A DNA stretch of 64,000 nucleotides from assembly GCA_947503785.1 (NCBI GenBank), contig CANNFB010000009.1, positions 37,037 through 101,036 on the forward strand. The letters are read 5' to 3'. Positions 45,886 to 55,057 of the stretch are shown here, one piece after another. Below the pieces are notes generated by a model. It had not been told where the DNA came from, did no database searches, and worked only from the letters and a program-made list of their open reading frames with translations. Position numbers and translations under genes: made by a program. The stretch comes from an uncultured Campylobacterales bacterium (GTDB lineage: Bacteria; Campylobacterota; Campylobacteria; Campylobacterales; Arcobacteraceae). Within the stretch, counting starts at the first letter, position 1; every line of letters starts with the position of its first letter.

Positions 45886-46242
45886 ATGAGTAAATTAAGA
45901 CATTACGAAACAATGTTTATTGTTAAGCCTACGTTAACTGAAGAAGAAACTGCAGCTCAAATTGATGGTGTAAAAGCTATTATTGAAAAGAATGGTGGAG
46001 AAATTGTACAATGTGACAATATGGGTTCTCAACAATTAGCTTATGAAATTGAAAAACACAAAAGAGGTTACTACTACCTTGTATATTTCAAAGGTGAACC
46101 TGCAGGAATTGCTGAAATCGAAAGAAATTACAGAATCAATGAAAATATCATGAGATTCATTTTCATTAAATATGAAAATAAAAAAGAGATTGCAGCATGG
46201 ACTTATATGTGTGGCGAAGCAGCTAAAAAAGAATCTAAATAA
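45886..46242 (+). CDS. rpsF: 30S ribosomal protein S6
   Basis: Ribosomal protein S6 pairs with S18 in the small-subunit platform. The 118-residue protein starts with HYETMFIVKPTLTEEE and carries QQLAYEIEKHKRGYYYLVYFKG and ENIMRFIFIKYE, as expected. It opens the rpsF-ssb-rpsR operon, with AAGGAG at good spacing. Confidence 0.97.
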   Translation: MSKLRHYETMFIVKPTLTEEETAAQIDGVKAIIEKNGGEIVQCDNMGSQQLAYEIEKHKRGYYYLVYFKGEPAGIAEIERNYRINENIMRFIFIKYENKKEIAAWTYMCGEAAKKESK

Positions 46243-46259
46243 ATTTATAGGAATCTAGT

Positions 46260-46787
46260 ATGTATAATAAAGTAATTATGGTTGGAAATTTAACAAGAGA
46301 TATTGAGCTAAGATATTTACCATCTGGTGCAGCAATAGCAAAATCTGCAATTGCAACATCATTTAAGTTTAAATCAGCAGCTGGAGAACAAAAAGATGAA
46401 GTTTGTTTTTTAGATTTTAATATGTTTGGAAGATCTGCTGAGGTTGCTAATCAATACTTACGAAAAGGTTCTAAAGTTTTATTAGAAGGTCGACTTGTAT
46501 TTGAACAATGGACTGCTCAAGATGGAACTAACAGAAATAGACACTCTTTAAGAGTTGAAACTATGAAAATGTTAGATTCAAAAAGTGATTCAATGAATAA
46601 TAATGCTGGGGATAACCAAGGTTATAATCCTCAAGGATCTAATAATCAACCAGCGCAAAATCAATACAATAACACTTCGAATACACAAAATGCTCAAAAC
46701 AACTATGGTGGTAATAATCAAGCAGCAAAAATGCCTGAACATAAAATACCTGAAATAGATATAGACGAAGACGAAATACCGTTTTAG
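46260..46787 (+). CDS. ssb: Single-stranded DNA-binding protein
   Basis: SSB coats single-stranded DNA and recruits repair and replication proteins. The 175-residue protein has the N-terminal OB fold (KVIMVGNLTRDIELRYLPSGA, VCFLDFNMFGRSAEVANQYLRKGS, LEGRLVFEQWTAQDG), an Asn/Gln-rich linker and the acidic tip DEIPF, which binds partners. It sits between rpsF and rpsR as is normal in Campylobacterota. Confidence 0.97.
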   Translation: MYNKVIMVGNLTRDIELRYLPSGAAIAKSAIATSFKFKSAAGEQKDEVCFLDFNMFGRSAEVANQYLRKGSKVLLEGRLVFEQWTAQDGTNRNRHSLRVETMKMLDSKSDSMNNNAGDNQGYNPQGSNNQPAQNQYNNTSNTQNAQNNYGGNNQAAKMPEHKIPEIDIDEDEIPF

Positions 46788-46805
46788 TAAATAAAGGAAA
46801 ACAAC

Positions 46806-47063
46806 ATGGCTGAAAGAAGAAAATACGGAAAGAAATATTGTAAATATACTGAAATGAAAGTTACTTTCATTGATTATAAAAACTCTGATTTATTAAAAAT
46901 TTCAATGAGTGAAAGAGGTAAAATTATGCCTAGAAGACTTACTGGAAATTCTAAGAATTCTCAAGAGATGGTAGAAACTGCAATCAAAAGAGCTAGACAT
47001 ATGGCATTAGTTCCATACATCGTTAACACTCATAATGTTACAGACGCAGCTTTTTCTAGATAA
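46806..47063 (+). CDS. rpsR: 30S ribosomal protein S18
   Basis: The 85-residue protein has the S18 features: [40 protein letters not shown], and [12 protein letters not shown]. The N-terminal cysteine could be part of a zinc-binding type S18 but only one is clear here. It is the last gene of the operon and is followed by a strong terminator. Confidence 0.97.
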   Translation: MAERRKYGKKYCKYTEMKVTFIDYKNSDLLKISMSERGKIMPRRLTGNSKNSQEMVETAIKRARHMALVPYIVNTHNVTDAAFSR

Positions 47064-47086
47064 TTCTAGTAAAAGTTTATAAAAAA

Positions 47087-47117
47087 GGGAAGAAGCTTTT
47101 GCTTCTTCCCTTTTTTT
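47087..47117. terminator. Strong terminator after rpsR
   Basis: A perfect 10-bp stem GGGAAGAAGC with a TTTT loop and flanking A- and T-runs; it can act for both rpsR and the convergent cysS. Confidence 0.92.
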
Positions 47118-47151
47118 ATGCCAAAATATCGATTTTATTAGAGAAAAGTAA

Positions 47152-48555
47152 TTAAACTTTTTCCCAAACAACGCCTGATGGGGTATCCATAAGTGAAATT
47201 CCTAGTGCGGTAATTTCATCTCTTACTTTATCCGCAGCTTCAAAATCTTTAGCTTTTTTTGCTTCAGTTCTTTTTTCTATTAGATTTTCAATTGTATCTT
47301 TTTCTTCATTACTTATTCCAAATTGGAAATATTCATAAGCATCTGATGAACCGATTCCTAAAATATCTGAAATAAATTCTATGTTTGAAACTAGTTCTTT
47401 TTTTAATACTTTATCTTTAGAATTAGCATCAAGTTTATCGTTTGCATTTGAAATCATTTCATCAATGTATGAAATAGCTTTTGATGTATTAATATCATCA
47501 TTTAAAGCAGTAAATATTTTTTCTTTAAACTCTTTACTAACTTCTGATTTAGCACCTGCATAAACTCTTTTTTTAACTCTATAAAGTTTATCAAGTCTCT
47601 TTTTTGAAGATAATAAATCTTCTTCATTAAAGTTGAAATCAGTTCTATAATGAGCTGTTAATAAATAAAATCTAATAACCTCTCCACTATAAGATTTTAA
47701 AACATCTTTTAGGAAAAATGAGTTACCTAAAGATTTACTCATTTTTTCCCCATCAATATTTACAAAACCATTGTGCATCCAATATTTTGCAAGTTCTTGA
47801 TTTGATGAACATCTTGTTTGTGAGGCTTCATTTTCATGGTGAGGAAAAAGTAAATCAGCACCACCACCATGAATATCTATTTGGTAAGGAGAATTTTTAT
47901 ATGCTAAATGTTTTTCAATCATAGCCGAACACTCAATATGCCAACCAGGACGACCATTTCCAAATTCTGCTTCAAAAATAACATCTTCATCTTTTGCAAA
48001 TTTCCATAAAACAAAATCAGATGAGTTTCTTTTTTCTAAGTTTGCTTCAACTCTTGCTTGTGAGTTTTCATCACTTGCTCTAGAAGAAATAGAACCATAA
48101 GTTGAGTCTTTTGATGTATCAAAATAAACACCATTTGAAATTACATAGGCTATATCTTTTGAGATTAGATTATTAATCATCTCTTTCATAACTTCAAGAT
48201 TTTGTGTAGCTTTTGGTTCGATTGTATTATCTAATACATTTATAGCTTTCATATCAGCTTTATATGTATTTATATATTGAGTTGTAATATCTTCAAGTGT
48301 TCTTGAAGTTTCATACATTTTTTTGATGATTTTATCATCGATATCTGTAAAGTTTTTTGTCATTGTTACTTCATAGTCGTTCATTTTTAGAACTCTATGA
48401 AGTAAATCAAAGGCAATAGCAGATCTTGCATGACCTAGGTGTGAGTCATCATAAACTGTTGGACCACACACATAAATTTTTGCTTTTTTTTCTTCTATTG
48501 ATTTAAATAAAACTTTTTCTTTTTTTACTGAATCATAAATATATATATTATTCAT
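47152..48555 (-). CDS. cysS: Cysteinyl-tRNA synthetase
   Basis: The 467-residue class I synthetase has the zinc-binding CGPTVYDDSHLGHARS (HIGH-type motif included), the later zinc site around WHIECSAM and HENEASQTRC, the KMSKS motif KMSKSLGN, and a C-terminal helical domain. It lies one base after nusA on the same strand, so the two are cotranscribed. Length is normal. Confidence 0.96.
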   Translation of the reverse strand: MNNIYIYDSVKKEKVLFKSIEEKKAKIYVCGPTVYDDSHLGHARSAIAFDLLHRVLKMNDYEVTMTKNFTDIDDKIIKKMYETSRTLEDITTQYINTYKADMKAINVLDNTIEPKATQNLEVMKEMINNLISKDIAYVISNGVYFDTSKDSTYGSISSRASDENSQARVEANLEKRNSSDFVLWKFAKDEDVIFEAEFGNGRPGWHIECSAMIEKHLAYKNSPYQIDIHGGGADLLFPHHENEASQTRCSSNQELAKYWMHNGFVNIDGEKMSKSLGNSFFLKDVLKSYSGEVIRFYLLTAHYRTDFNFNEEDLLSSKKRLDKLYRVKKRVYAGAKSEVSKEFKEKIFTALNDDINTSKAISYIDEMISNANDKLDANSKDKVLKKELVSNIEFISDILGIGSSDAYEYFQFGISNEEKDTIENLIEKRTEAKKAKDFEAADKVRDEITALGISLMDTPSGVVWEKV

Positions 48556-48556
48556 T

Positions 48557-49729
48557 TTATTTAAATAATGCTTCTAATGAAGAAGTATCAGTAGTTCTTT
48601 CTTCTCTTCTTTCATTGTTACCTTCAACAGTTGGCGTAGAACCTTCAATTTCAATTAGTTCAATTTCATATTTTGTAAGCATTGAAGCAAGTCTAATATT
48701 TAAACCAGCTTTTCCAATTGCTTTAGATTTTTGATCACTTGGAATAGTAACAGTTGCTTTACCTTTATCTGTAAATGTAGGTGCTTGTGTAATCTCAACT
48801 TTTGAAATAATTGCAGGTGATAAAGCTCGTGAAATAAACATTTCTGGAATTGTTGAATATTCAACACAGTCAATATTTTCTCCACTTAATTGGAAAGATA
48901 CAGCAGAAATTCTAATACCTTTAACACCAACAACTGCACCAATTGGGTCAATTTGAGGGTCAAGACTTGTTAATGCAATTTTAGCTCTACTTCCAGGAAT
49001 TCTAGCACTAGCTTCAATAATTACTTTTTCATCTTTAAGCTCAGGTACTTCAAGTGCTAATAAACACTCTAAGAATTTAGGACTTGTTCTTGAAATATCA
49101 ACGATTAAACCATTAGTTTTATCAATATTAACACCTCGTACTACTGCTTTTACAGTATCTCCAACTTTAAAAGTTTCACCTTTTATTCTACTTTTTCTTT
49201 GTAACATTCCTTTTACTTCACCAATTTCGATAAAAGTATTTTCTTGTCTATCAACTCTAGTAACAACACCAGATACAACTTTTCCTATTTTATCTTGATA
49301 TTTACCTAGTAAGTTTTCTTCAATAAATCTTTGTATTCTATATTCAAAATTATTATGTAAAATAGTTGCAGCATTTCTTCCCATATTTTCAAACTCAAGA
49401 TCGTAATCAATAAAATCACCAATTTCTAAATCTTCATCAATCTCTTTTGCTTCATCTAAATCAATAAAGTTTCCAGCATTGATTTCATTTCCATATTCGT
49501 CTTCTACTTCGCCAGTTAATTTTGCATCACCAACTGCTAAAACTTCTATCTTTTGTGATAATTGTAATTTTTTATTTTCTCTATCAATATTTGCATCGAA
49601 TCTTAATGTTTCATCTACCATTTTTTCTGCTGTTTTGATAAGTGCTTCTTTTAATGCATTTTCAACATTTTCAATTTGTAGACCTTTTTCATATGCAATT
49701 GAGTCTAAAATATCTATAATTTTGTCCAT
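48557..49729 (-). CDS. nusA: Transcription termination/antitermination factor NusA
   Basis: NusA binds RNA polymerase and RNA to modulate pausing and termination. The 390-residue protein has the N-terminal domain, an S1 domain (GKVVSGVVTRVDRQENTFIEIG) and two KH domains with PGSRAKIALTS and VGVKGIRI, then AIGKAGLNIRLASMLT. The short C-terminus (no acidic repeats) is normal for this group. It is divergent from the HP0268-like gene with a 159-base promoter region. Confidence 0.95.
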   Translation of the reverse strand: MDKIIDILDSIAYEKGLQIENVENALKEALIKTAEKMVDETLRFDANIDRENKKLQLSQKIEVLAVGDAKLTGEVEDEYGNEINAGNFIDLDEAKEIDEDLEIGDFIDYDLEFENMGRNAATILHNNFEYRIQRFIEENLLGKYQDKIGKVVSGVVTRVDRQENTFIEIGEVKGMLQRKSRIKGETFKVGDTVKAVVRGVNIDKTNGLIVDISRTSPKFLECLLALEVPELKDEKVIIEASARIPGSRAKIALTSLDPQIDPIGAVVGVKGIRISAVSFQLSGENIDCVEYSTIPEMFISRALSPAIISKVEITQAPTFTDKGKATVTIPSDQKSKAIGKAGLNIRLASMLTKYEIELIEIEGSTPTVEGNNERREERTTDTSSLEALFK

Positions 49730-49888
49730 TAATAACCTTTAATAATCTTTTATTTGTTGACATTGAAATGTAATGTTTATGAATTCAATGTAGTGTAGAG
49801 TTATATTATATCCAAAACTCCTTTTATGAAAATAAAAGTAATTTTAAGATAGAATATTTAGCTAATTAAAAAGAAAAGGTTTACTAAT

Positions 49889-50134
49889 ATGGAATTATTA
49901 ATTGCAAGAGAAGAATTAAGTAAAAAACCAAAAAAAATGCAACTAGATAAAATTAAAGAAGAATTAAAAAAAGGTTCAAATGCAGAATTATTGTATTTTG
50001 ACAGAGATAACTCACATAAAGATATGATGGCGTTAGTTGATGCACTTGAAGCTGATGATTATAATGTTTACTTCAGAGAAGTAAAATATGGTTTAGCGGA
50101 TGATGAGTATATGTATGAGGTTCATGCACTTTAA
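49889..50134 (+). CDS. HP0268-like small nuclease family protein
   Basis: An 81-residue protein matching the Helicobacter pylori HP0268 family in length and pattern: an N-terminal strand MELLIAREELSKKPKK, the central region NSHKDMMALVDALEADDYNVYFREV and the final YMYEVHAL. HP0268 was reported to nick DNA and purine-cut RNA, as I recall. It is the first of a run with miaB, an acyltransferase and a membrane protein, the same order that I remember in C. jejuni beside nusA. Confidence 0.85.
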   Translation: MELLIAREELSKKPKKMQLDKIKEELKKGSNAELLYFDRDNSHKDMMALVDALEADDYNVYFREVKYGLADDEYMYEVHAL

Positions 50135-50149
50135 TCAAGTGATAAAGCT

Positions 50150-51460
50150 ATGAGTTCAAATAAAAAACTATTTATACAAACACTTGGTTGTCAAATGAAT
50201 GACACAGATAGTCAACATATCGCAGCTGAGTTAGAAAAACATAAAGATTATTCACAAACTAATGTTATGGAAGATGCTGATTTAATTATCATTAATACAT
50301 GTTCTGTAAGAGAAAAACCTGTTCAGAAACTATTTTCTGAGATTGGTCAGTTTAATAAGAAGAAAAAAGAGGGTGCTAAAATTGGTGTTTGTGGTTGTAC
50401 TGCATCACATTTAGGACGAGATATTATTAAAAGAGCACCTTACGTAGATTTTGTTGTAGGTGCTAGAAATATATCTAAGATTAAAGATGTTGTAGATATC
50501 AAAGGTTCAGTTGAAATTTCAATTGAAAATGATGATTCTATGTATGAATTTGCAACTGCAAAAACAAACCAATATAGAGCAAGCGTAAACATTTCAGTTG
50601 GTTGTGATAAAAAATGTACTTACTGTATTGTTCCAAGCACAAGAGGTGAAGAACTTTCAATTCCTATTGAAATGATTGTTGACCAAGTTCAAAAATCAGT
50701 TGACCAAGGTGCTGTTGAAGTAATGCTTCTAGGACAAAATGTAAACTCTTATGGAAGAAGATTCTCTGATGGTAGAGAAAAATCTACTTTTACAAAACTT
50801 TTACAAGAAGTTTCAAAAGTAGAAGGTATCCAAAGAATTAGATTTACATCTCCTCATCCTTTACACATGGATGATGAATTTATTGAAGAGTTTGCAAAAA
50901 ACAAAAAGATTTCAAGATGTATTCATATGCCTTTACAAAGTGGTTCAACATCAATTTTAAAAGCTATGAAAAGAGGTTATACAAAAGAGTGGTTCTTAAA
51001 TAGAACTGCAAAAATAAGATCACTAGTACCTGATTTAAGAATTACTACAGATATTATTGTAGCTTTTCCAGGTGAATCTGACGCCGATTATCAAGATACT
51101 TTAGATGTTGTAAAAGAAGCTAAATTTGATCAAATATTTAACTTTAAGTATTCTCCAAGACCTGGAACGGAAGCTTTAAATATGGAAGATTTAGCAGTTG
51201 ATGACAAAATTGGAAGTGCTAGATTAACTGAATTAATTGAATTACATAAAAGACACTTAGAAGCTGTAATGCCAACTTATGTTGGACAAACTTTTTCTGT
51301 ATTAGTTGAAAGTTTAAAAGCAAATGGTGAAGTTTGTGGTTTCACTGATAATTATTTACAAGTATTTACAAAAGGAAGTGATGAACTTCTTGGTAAATTT
51401 GTAGATGTTAAAATTACTAGTAATTCAAGAACATCATTAAAAGGTGAAATAGTTCAGTAA
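50150..51460 (+). CDS. miaB: tRNA-2-methylthio-N6-dimethylallyladenosine synthase MiaB
   Basis: MiaB methylthiolates i6A37 in tRNAs that read UNN codons. The 436-residue radical-SAM protein has the UPF0004 domain with cysteines in LGCQMND, NTCSVREK and GVCGCTA, the radical-SAM motif GCDKKCTYCIVPSTRGEE, and a C-terminal TRAM domain. It is distinct from RimO at 8930. The next gene starts on its last base (TAATG), so the two are coupled. Confidence 0.96.
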   Translation: MSSNKKLFIQTLGCQMNDTDSQHIAAELEKHKDYSQTNVMEDADLIIINTCSVREKPVQKLFSEIGQFNKKKKEGAKIGVCGCTASHLGRDIIKRAPYVDFVVGARNISKIKDVVDIKGSVEISIENDDSMYEFATAKTNQYRASVNISVGCDKKCTYCIVPSTRGEELSIPIEMIVDQVQKSVDQGAVEVMLLGQNVNSYGRRFSDGREKSTFTKLLQEVSKVEGIQRIRFTSPHPLHMDDEFIEEFAKNKKISRCIHMPLQSGSTSILKAMKRGYTKEWFLNRTAKIRSLVPDLRITTDIIVAFPGESDADYQDTLDVVKEAKFDQIFNFKYSPRPGTEALNMEDLAVDDKIGSARLTELIELHKRHLEAVMPTYVGQTFSVLVESLKANGEVCGFTDNYLQVFTKGSDELLGKFVDVKITSNSRTSLKGEIVQ

Positions 51461-52074
51461 TGAAAAAATATTTTAAGACAAATATTTTACCTTATATATT
51501 ATATTTCCTTGTGAAATTTATTTACTCTACAAACAAAAAAGTTTTTCATCACTCTAAAATTGAGAGTGATGAAGCTTTTATCTTTGTTGCTTGGCACGGA
51601 GATTTATTAGCCCAACCTACAAACTATTTTAAGTTTAGACCAAACGGTAATGTAAAAGCAATGATTAGTCATAACAAAGACGGCGAAATTATTGCAAAAA
51701 TTTATGCTCTTTTAGGAACAGGATTAATAAGAGGTTCTTCTTCTAAAGGTGCTGCTAAAGCTTTAATTAGTACAATTAAGGAAATCAAAGCAGGTTCAGA
51801 TGTTGCACTAACTCCAGATGGTCCAAGAGGCCCTAGATATAGTGTTGCTCCTGGAATTGTTGCTATTGCTCAAAAAAGCAATGCAAAAATAATTGTTTTA
51901 AATTCAAAGCCATCTAAGTATTGGCAGTTTAGTTCATGGGATAAATTTGTTTTACCAAAACCTTTTGGAAAAATAGATTTTTATTTATCAGAGCCTTTTA
52001 GTATTGAAGGTTTAGAATCGCAAGAGGCAATAGAGTTAATCAAAGATAAAATGATGACTCATTCAATGCCTTAA
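51460..52074 (+). CDS. Lysophospholipid acyltransferase-like protein (DUF374)
   Basis: A 204-residue inner-membrane-associated protein of the DUF374/LPLAT superfamily. It has a hydrophobic N-terminus, IFVAWHGDLLAQP in place of the usual HxxxxD motif, SSSKGAAKALISTIKEI, and DVALTPDGPRGPRY with a conserved Asp-Gly-Pro. Family members are thought to acylate lipid A or phospholipid precursors. It is coupled to miaB by a one-base overlap. Confidence 0.85.
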   Translation: MKKYFKTNILPYILYFLVKFIYSTNKKVFHHSKIESDEAFIFVAWHGDLLAQPTNYFKFRPNGNVKAMISHNKDGEIIAKIYALLGTGLIRGSSSKGAAKALISTIKEIKAGSDVALTPDGPRGPRYSVAPGIVAIAQKSNAKIIVLNSKPSKYWQFSSWDKFVLPKPFGKIDFYLSEPFSIEGLESQEAIELIKDKMMTHSMP

Positions 52075-52094
52075 AAAGTTTAAATAGGAAGTAT

Positions 52095-53648
52095 ATGTTT
52101 ACTAAAGAGTCTTTATATATTAATGCTATTAAATATGATACACAATTAAAACTTGATTATAAGAAACTAAGTGATAATGAAATTACTGAGGCAAATAATT
52201 CTGTTTTTTTAGTTGATGATGAAATCTTGGCACATGATATTGCTCATAAATTAAACACTTCACAAAAAGAAATTAGTAATACTTATATTTCAACACTTCT
52301 AATAAGTGATACAACAAGACTAGTTCCCAAAGCTTTATCTTCTAAACTAAAAGATTGCGAAGTAACAGAGTTAAATAATGAATTTGATATTGCTGTTTTG
52401 AAAACAACTCTTTTTGAAACAAAAAACTATTTTGATAAAACAGGTGTAGATTATATCTATTCTGCTTTTCATATATTAAATTTACATTTAGAACAAAATA
52501 TTTGTAAGAATCAATTACTAATCTTTCTATTTAACAATAAAGCTTTTGTTCTAATTTTAGGAAATGATGGATCAATTGTCTTTAATAAAACAGTTGACTT
52601 ACCTACTTTTGAATCTATTAAAAAAACGCATTTTTATGAAGATGATATAACGGGCCAAAAACTTTATGATGAAATATATTATTTAGAATTAAATGAAATA
52701 ATTCATAATATGCTTAATGAATTTTATAAAAAATCAAAAGATGTTTTTGTAGAGAAAATTGTAATTTTATATGCATTAAAACAGCTATCAAATGAACAAA
52801 TTGAACAATTAAGTGATGAGTTATTATTACCTATTGATTATCATCCAATAAATATTGATGAAGAAATTTTTGAATTATCAAAAGATAAGCATTTAAAAAA
52901 AAGTTTTATAAAACCTAGAAAAAAAGCTAAAAAAACTAATTTTAATAATCTATTTATTTTACTATTTTTCCTTATTGCTTTTTTTGGTATTTATAAACTG
53001 TTTATAAATATGGAAGTAACACAAGATAAAGAAAAACAAGATATTAGAAAATTTGTTAAATTACCTGATCATGTAAATATAAATGATAAGATTGATAAAC
53101 GTATAAAATCAATTTTTAAAAGAATACCTTATGACATTGTATTAAAAAACTTAAAATTAGAAGAAGATAGTTTAGAAATAAATGCTACATTATTAGCAGA
53201 TGATACTTTTATAAAATCAGTAAAACCTGCGTTAGACGATATTTATACACAAATAGATATAAAAGTTGAAGATGATAAAAAAAATATGATATCTGGAAAA
53301 ATAAATGCTAAAGAAGCATTAGAATTAAAAGATATTGTATATAAAACTTATAACGATAAATATATTACTGATGAGTTTTTACCAATTTCTAGAGTTACTG
53401 AGCAATTAAAGATTTTATTCCCTGATGATACGCTTATCAAGTTTAATTCTAGTAAAAATGAAGATATTACAAAGTTCTTTTATTCAGTAAGCATGTTAGT
53501 AGAAACTCCAGCAGAGTTTTTTAATACAATTGAGATGCTAAGTAATGAGTTGTATTCTATAAGTATTATGTATCCCATAATAATGACAAAAAATGAAGAT
53601 GGTTTTTTAGAAATAGAGTTTAAATTAGCTTTTAATCAACCAAAATAA
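52095..53648 (+). CDS. Conserved membrane protein of unknown function
   Basis: A 517-residue protein with one transmembrane helix near the middle (about residues 280-302). The N-terminal half (about 275 residues, cytoplasmic if the positive-inside rule holds: KPRKKAKK lies before the helix) looks like an actin/PilM-like alpha/beta fold with paired strands. The C-terminal half has features of PilN/PilO-type domains (short strand-helix units, charge-rich). This build recalls GspL or PilM-N fusions, but no decisive motif is present. It ends the HP0268-miaB-acyltransferase run. I recall a similar large membrane protein at this place in Campylobacter. Confidence 0.75.
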   Translation: MFTKESLYINAIKYDTQLKLDYKKLSDNEITEANNSVFLVDDEILAHDIAHKLNTSQKEISNTYISTLLISDTTRLVPKALSSKLKDCEVTELNNEFDIAVLKTTLFETKNYFDKTGVDYIYSAFHILNLHLEQNICKNQLLIFLFNNKAFVLILGNDGSIVFNKTVDLPTFESIKKTHFYEDDITGQKLYDEIYYLELNEIIHNMLNEFYKKSKDVFVEKIVILYALKQLSNEQIEQLSDELLLPIDYHPINIDEEIFELSKDKHLKKSFIKPRKKAKKTNFNNLFILLFFLIAFFGIYKLFINMEVTQDKEKQDIRKFVKLPDHVNINDKIDKRIKSIFKRIPYDIVLKNLKLEEDSLEINATLLADDTFIKSVKPALDDIYTQIDIKVEDDKKNMISGKINAKEALELKDIVYKTYNDKYITDEFLPISRVTEQLKILFPDDTLIKFNSSKNEDITKFFYSVSMLVETPAEFFNTIEMLSNELYSISIMYPIIMTKNEDGFLEIEFKLAFNQPK

Positions 53649-53649
53649 A

Positions 53650-53678
53650 AACTAAAAACTTTTACCAAGTTTTTAGTT
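53650..53678. terminator. Hairpin between the membrane protein gene and mqnE
   Basis: A perfect 12-bp inverted repeat (AACTAAAAACTT and its complement) with a 5-base loop follows the plus-strand gene by one base and overlaps the last codons of the convergent mqnE. It probably terminates the plus-strand operon. Confidence 0.5.
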
Positions 53679-54723
53679 CATTATAAACAGAGTCTCTCTC
53701 AACTGGAGTAAACCCAGTATTTTTAATCAAGTCAACAAACTCTTTTAAAGCCACACCCTTAGCACTAGTAGCACCTGCTGCACTTTGTATAGATTCTTTC
53801 TCAATTGTTCCATCAACATCGTTTGAACCAAACTCTTGAGCTATTAAAGCTAGTTTAACAGTTGATGTTGCCCAGTAAGCTTTAATATTAGAAATATTAT
53901 CTAAAACAATTCTAGCAATTGCATATGTTTTTAAAATTTCAACACCTGTTAAAGGAGCTTCAATTTTTAAATAATTATTCTCAGTTTGATACACAAGAGG
54001 AATAAAGGCATTAAAACCACCTGTTTCATCTTGTAAATCTCTTAGTCTAATCATATGGTCAATTCTATTATCTCTACTTTCTACGTGTCCAAATAGCATT
54101 GTTGCATTACTTTGTTTTCCTGCTTTATGCCAAGTTTTATGAATTTCAATCCATTGATCAGAAGTAACTTTTCCACCACAGATTTTCTTTCTAACTTTTT
54201 CATCAAAAATTTCAGCACCACCACCTGGCATAGAATCTATTCCATGCTCAATCATCATATCAATTAATTCTTGATAGGTAAGATTATATTCAGTACTTAA
54301 AAAATGAATTTCAGCAGCTGTTAATGCTTTTACATGAATAGATGGAAAAGCTTCTTTTATTTTTCGAAATACATCCATATACCATTGTAAGCCAGTACTT
54401 GGGTTATGTGCAGATACTATATGTACTTCTTTTATATCATTCTTAGAAGAATTTTTTACAATCTCAAGTATCTCTTCATGAGTCATTGTATATTGTAAAG
54501 GATTCTTCCTACTAGCACTATAGGCACAAAACTGACAAACATCTTTGCAGATATTTGTTGGATTTATATGTCTATTTATATTGAAGTATGTTTTCTTCCC
54601 ATGTTTTTCTTCTCTTATTTTATTTGCATATTTTGCAAGTGTAAATAAATCTAAATCATAAAGTTTAATGGCATCTTCATATTCTAATCGTTCATTATTT
54701 TCTAATTTTTCTATAATACTCAT
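53662..54723 (-). CDS. mqnE: Aminofutalosine synthase MqnE
   Basis: MqnE joins 3-(1-carboxyvinyl)oxybenzoate with a S-adenosylmethionine-derived adenosyl radical in the futalosine route to menaquinone. The 353-residue radical-SAM enzyme has CKDVCQFCAYSA (CxxxCxxC), MTHEEIL, HIVSAHNPSTGLQWYMDV, SMPGGGAEIF, NATMLFGHVES and LQDETGGFNAFIPLVY. These fit MqnE better than MqnC. The ATG at 54723 is chosen because AGGA lies at good spacing, rather than an upstream in-frame ATG 21 bases earlier. Menaquinone is the main quinone of Campylobacterota. Confidence 0.92.
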   Translation of the reverse strand: MSIIEKLENNERLEYEDAIKLYDLDLFTLAKYANKIREEKHGKKTYFNINRHINPTNICKDVCQFCAYSASRKNPLQYTMTHEEILEIVKNSSKNDIKEVHIVSAHNPSTGLQWYMDVFRKIKEAFPSIHVKALTAAEIHFLSTEYNLTYQELIDMMIEHGIDSMPGGGAEIFDEKVRKKICGGKVTSDQWIEIHKTWHKAGKQSNATMLFGHVESRDNRIDHMIRLRDLQDETGGFNAFIPLVYQTENNYLKIEAPLTGVEILKTYAIARIVLDNISNIKAYWATSTVKLALIAQEFGSNDVDGTIEKESIQSAAGATSAKGVALKEFVDLIKNTGFTPVERDSVYNELKTW

Positions 54724-54730
54724 ATTATTC

Positions 54731-55057
54731 CTATTTACAATCAAAATCTTTTGTATTTTTATTATATCTACCCATATGAATAAAACCTATACATGTTTTA
54801 TTCATATCTTCATCATAAAATTTAACTTTGTATACTTTACTTTTATATCTTGTTTCTTTATCTTCTACACTTAATTTATTAATTACTTCAATTTTTCCAA
54901 TATTACTATGACCTAAAGTTGCAAGAATTTCTGTCATTTTATCTTGTTTTAGTGTTTTTAATATTGTAAATACAGCAATACCTGCAAGTATTAAAATACC
55001 TATAATTATAATTGTTTTTTTAGGTAATTTTCTTATCTCAGTATTAGTCATCTGCAT
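54731..55057 (-). CDS. Small single-pass membrane protein
   Basis: Unknown function. A 108-residue protein with a basic N-terminus, one transmembrane helix (about residues 14-35) and a small extracytoplasmic beta domain with one Cys near residue 88 and one at the end. It overlaps the 3' end of the carbonic anhydrase gene by 14 bases and precedes mqnE by a few bases, so it lies within one minus-strand run. The start may be Met1 or Met3. Confidence 0.6.
   Translation of the reverse strand: MQMTNTEIRKLPKKTIIIIGILILAGIAVFTILKTLKQDKMTEILATLGHSNIGKIEVINKLSVEDKETRYKSKVYKVKFYDEDMNKTCIGFIHMGRYNKNTKDFDCK

Noticed and set aside
49479-49742. Plus-strand frame opposite the start of nusA
   Set aside because: Ser/Phe-rich shadow of a real gene with no start signal and no family features.
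54724-54744. Seven-residue extension of MqnE
   Set aside because: AGGA at good spacing supports the inner ATG at 54723; the extension would overlap the upstream gene.
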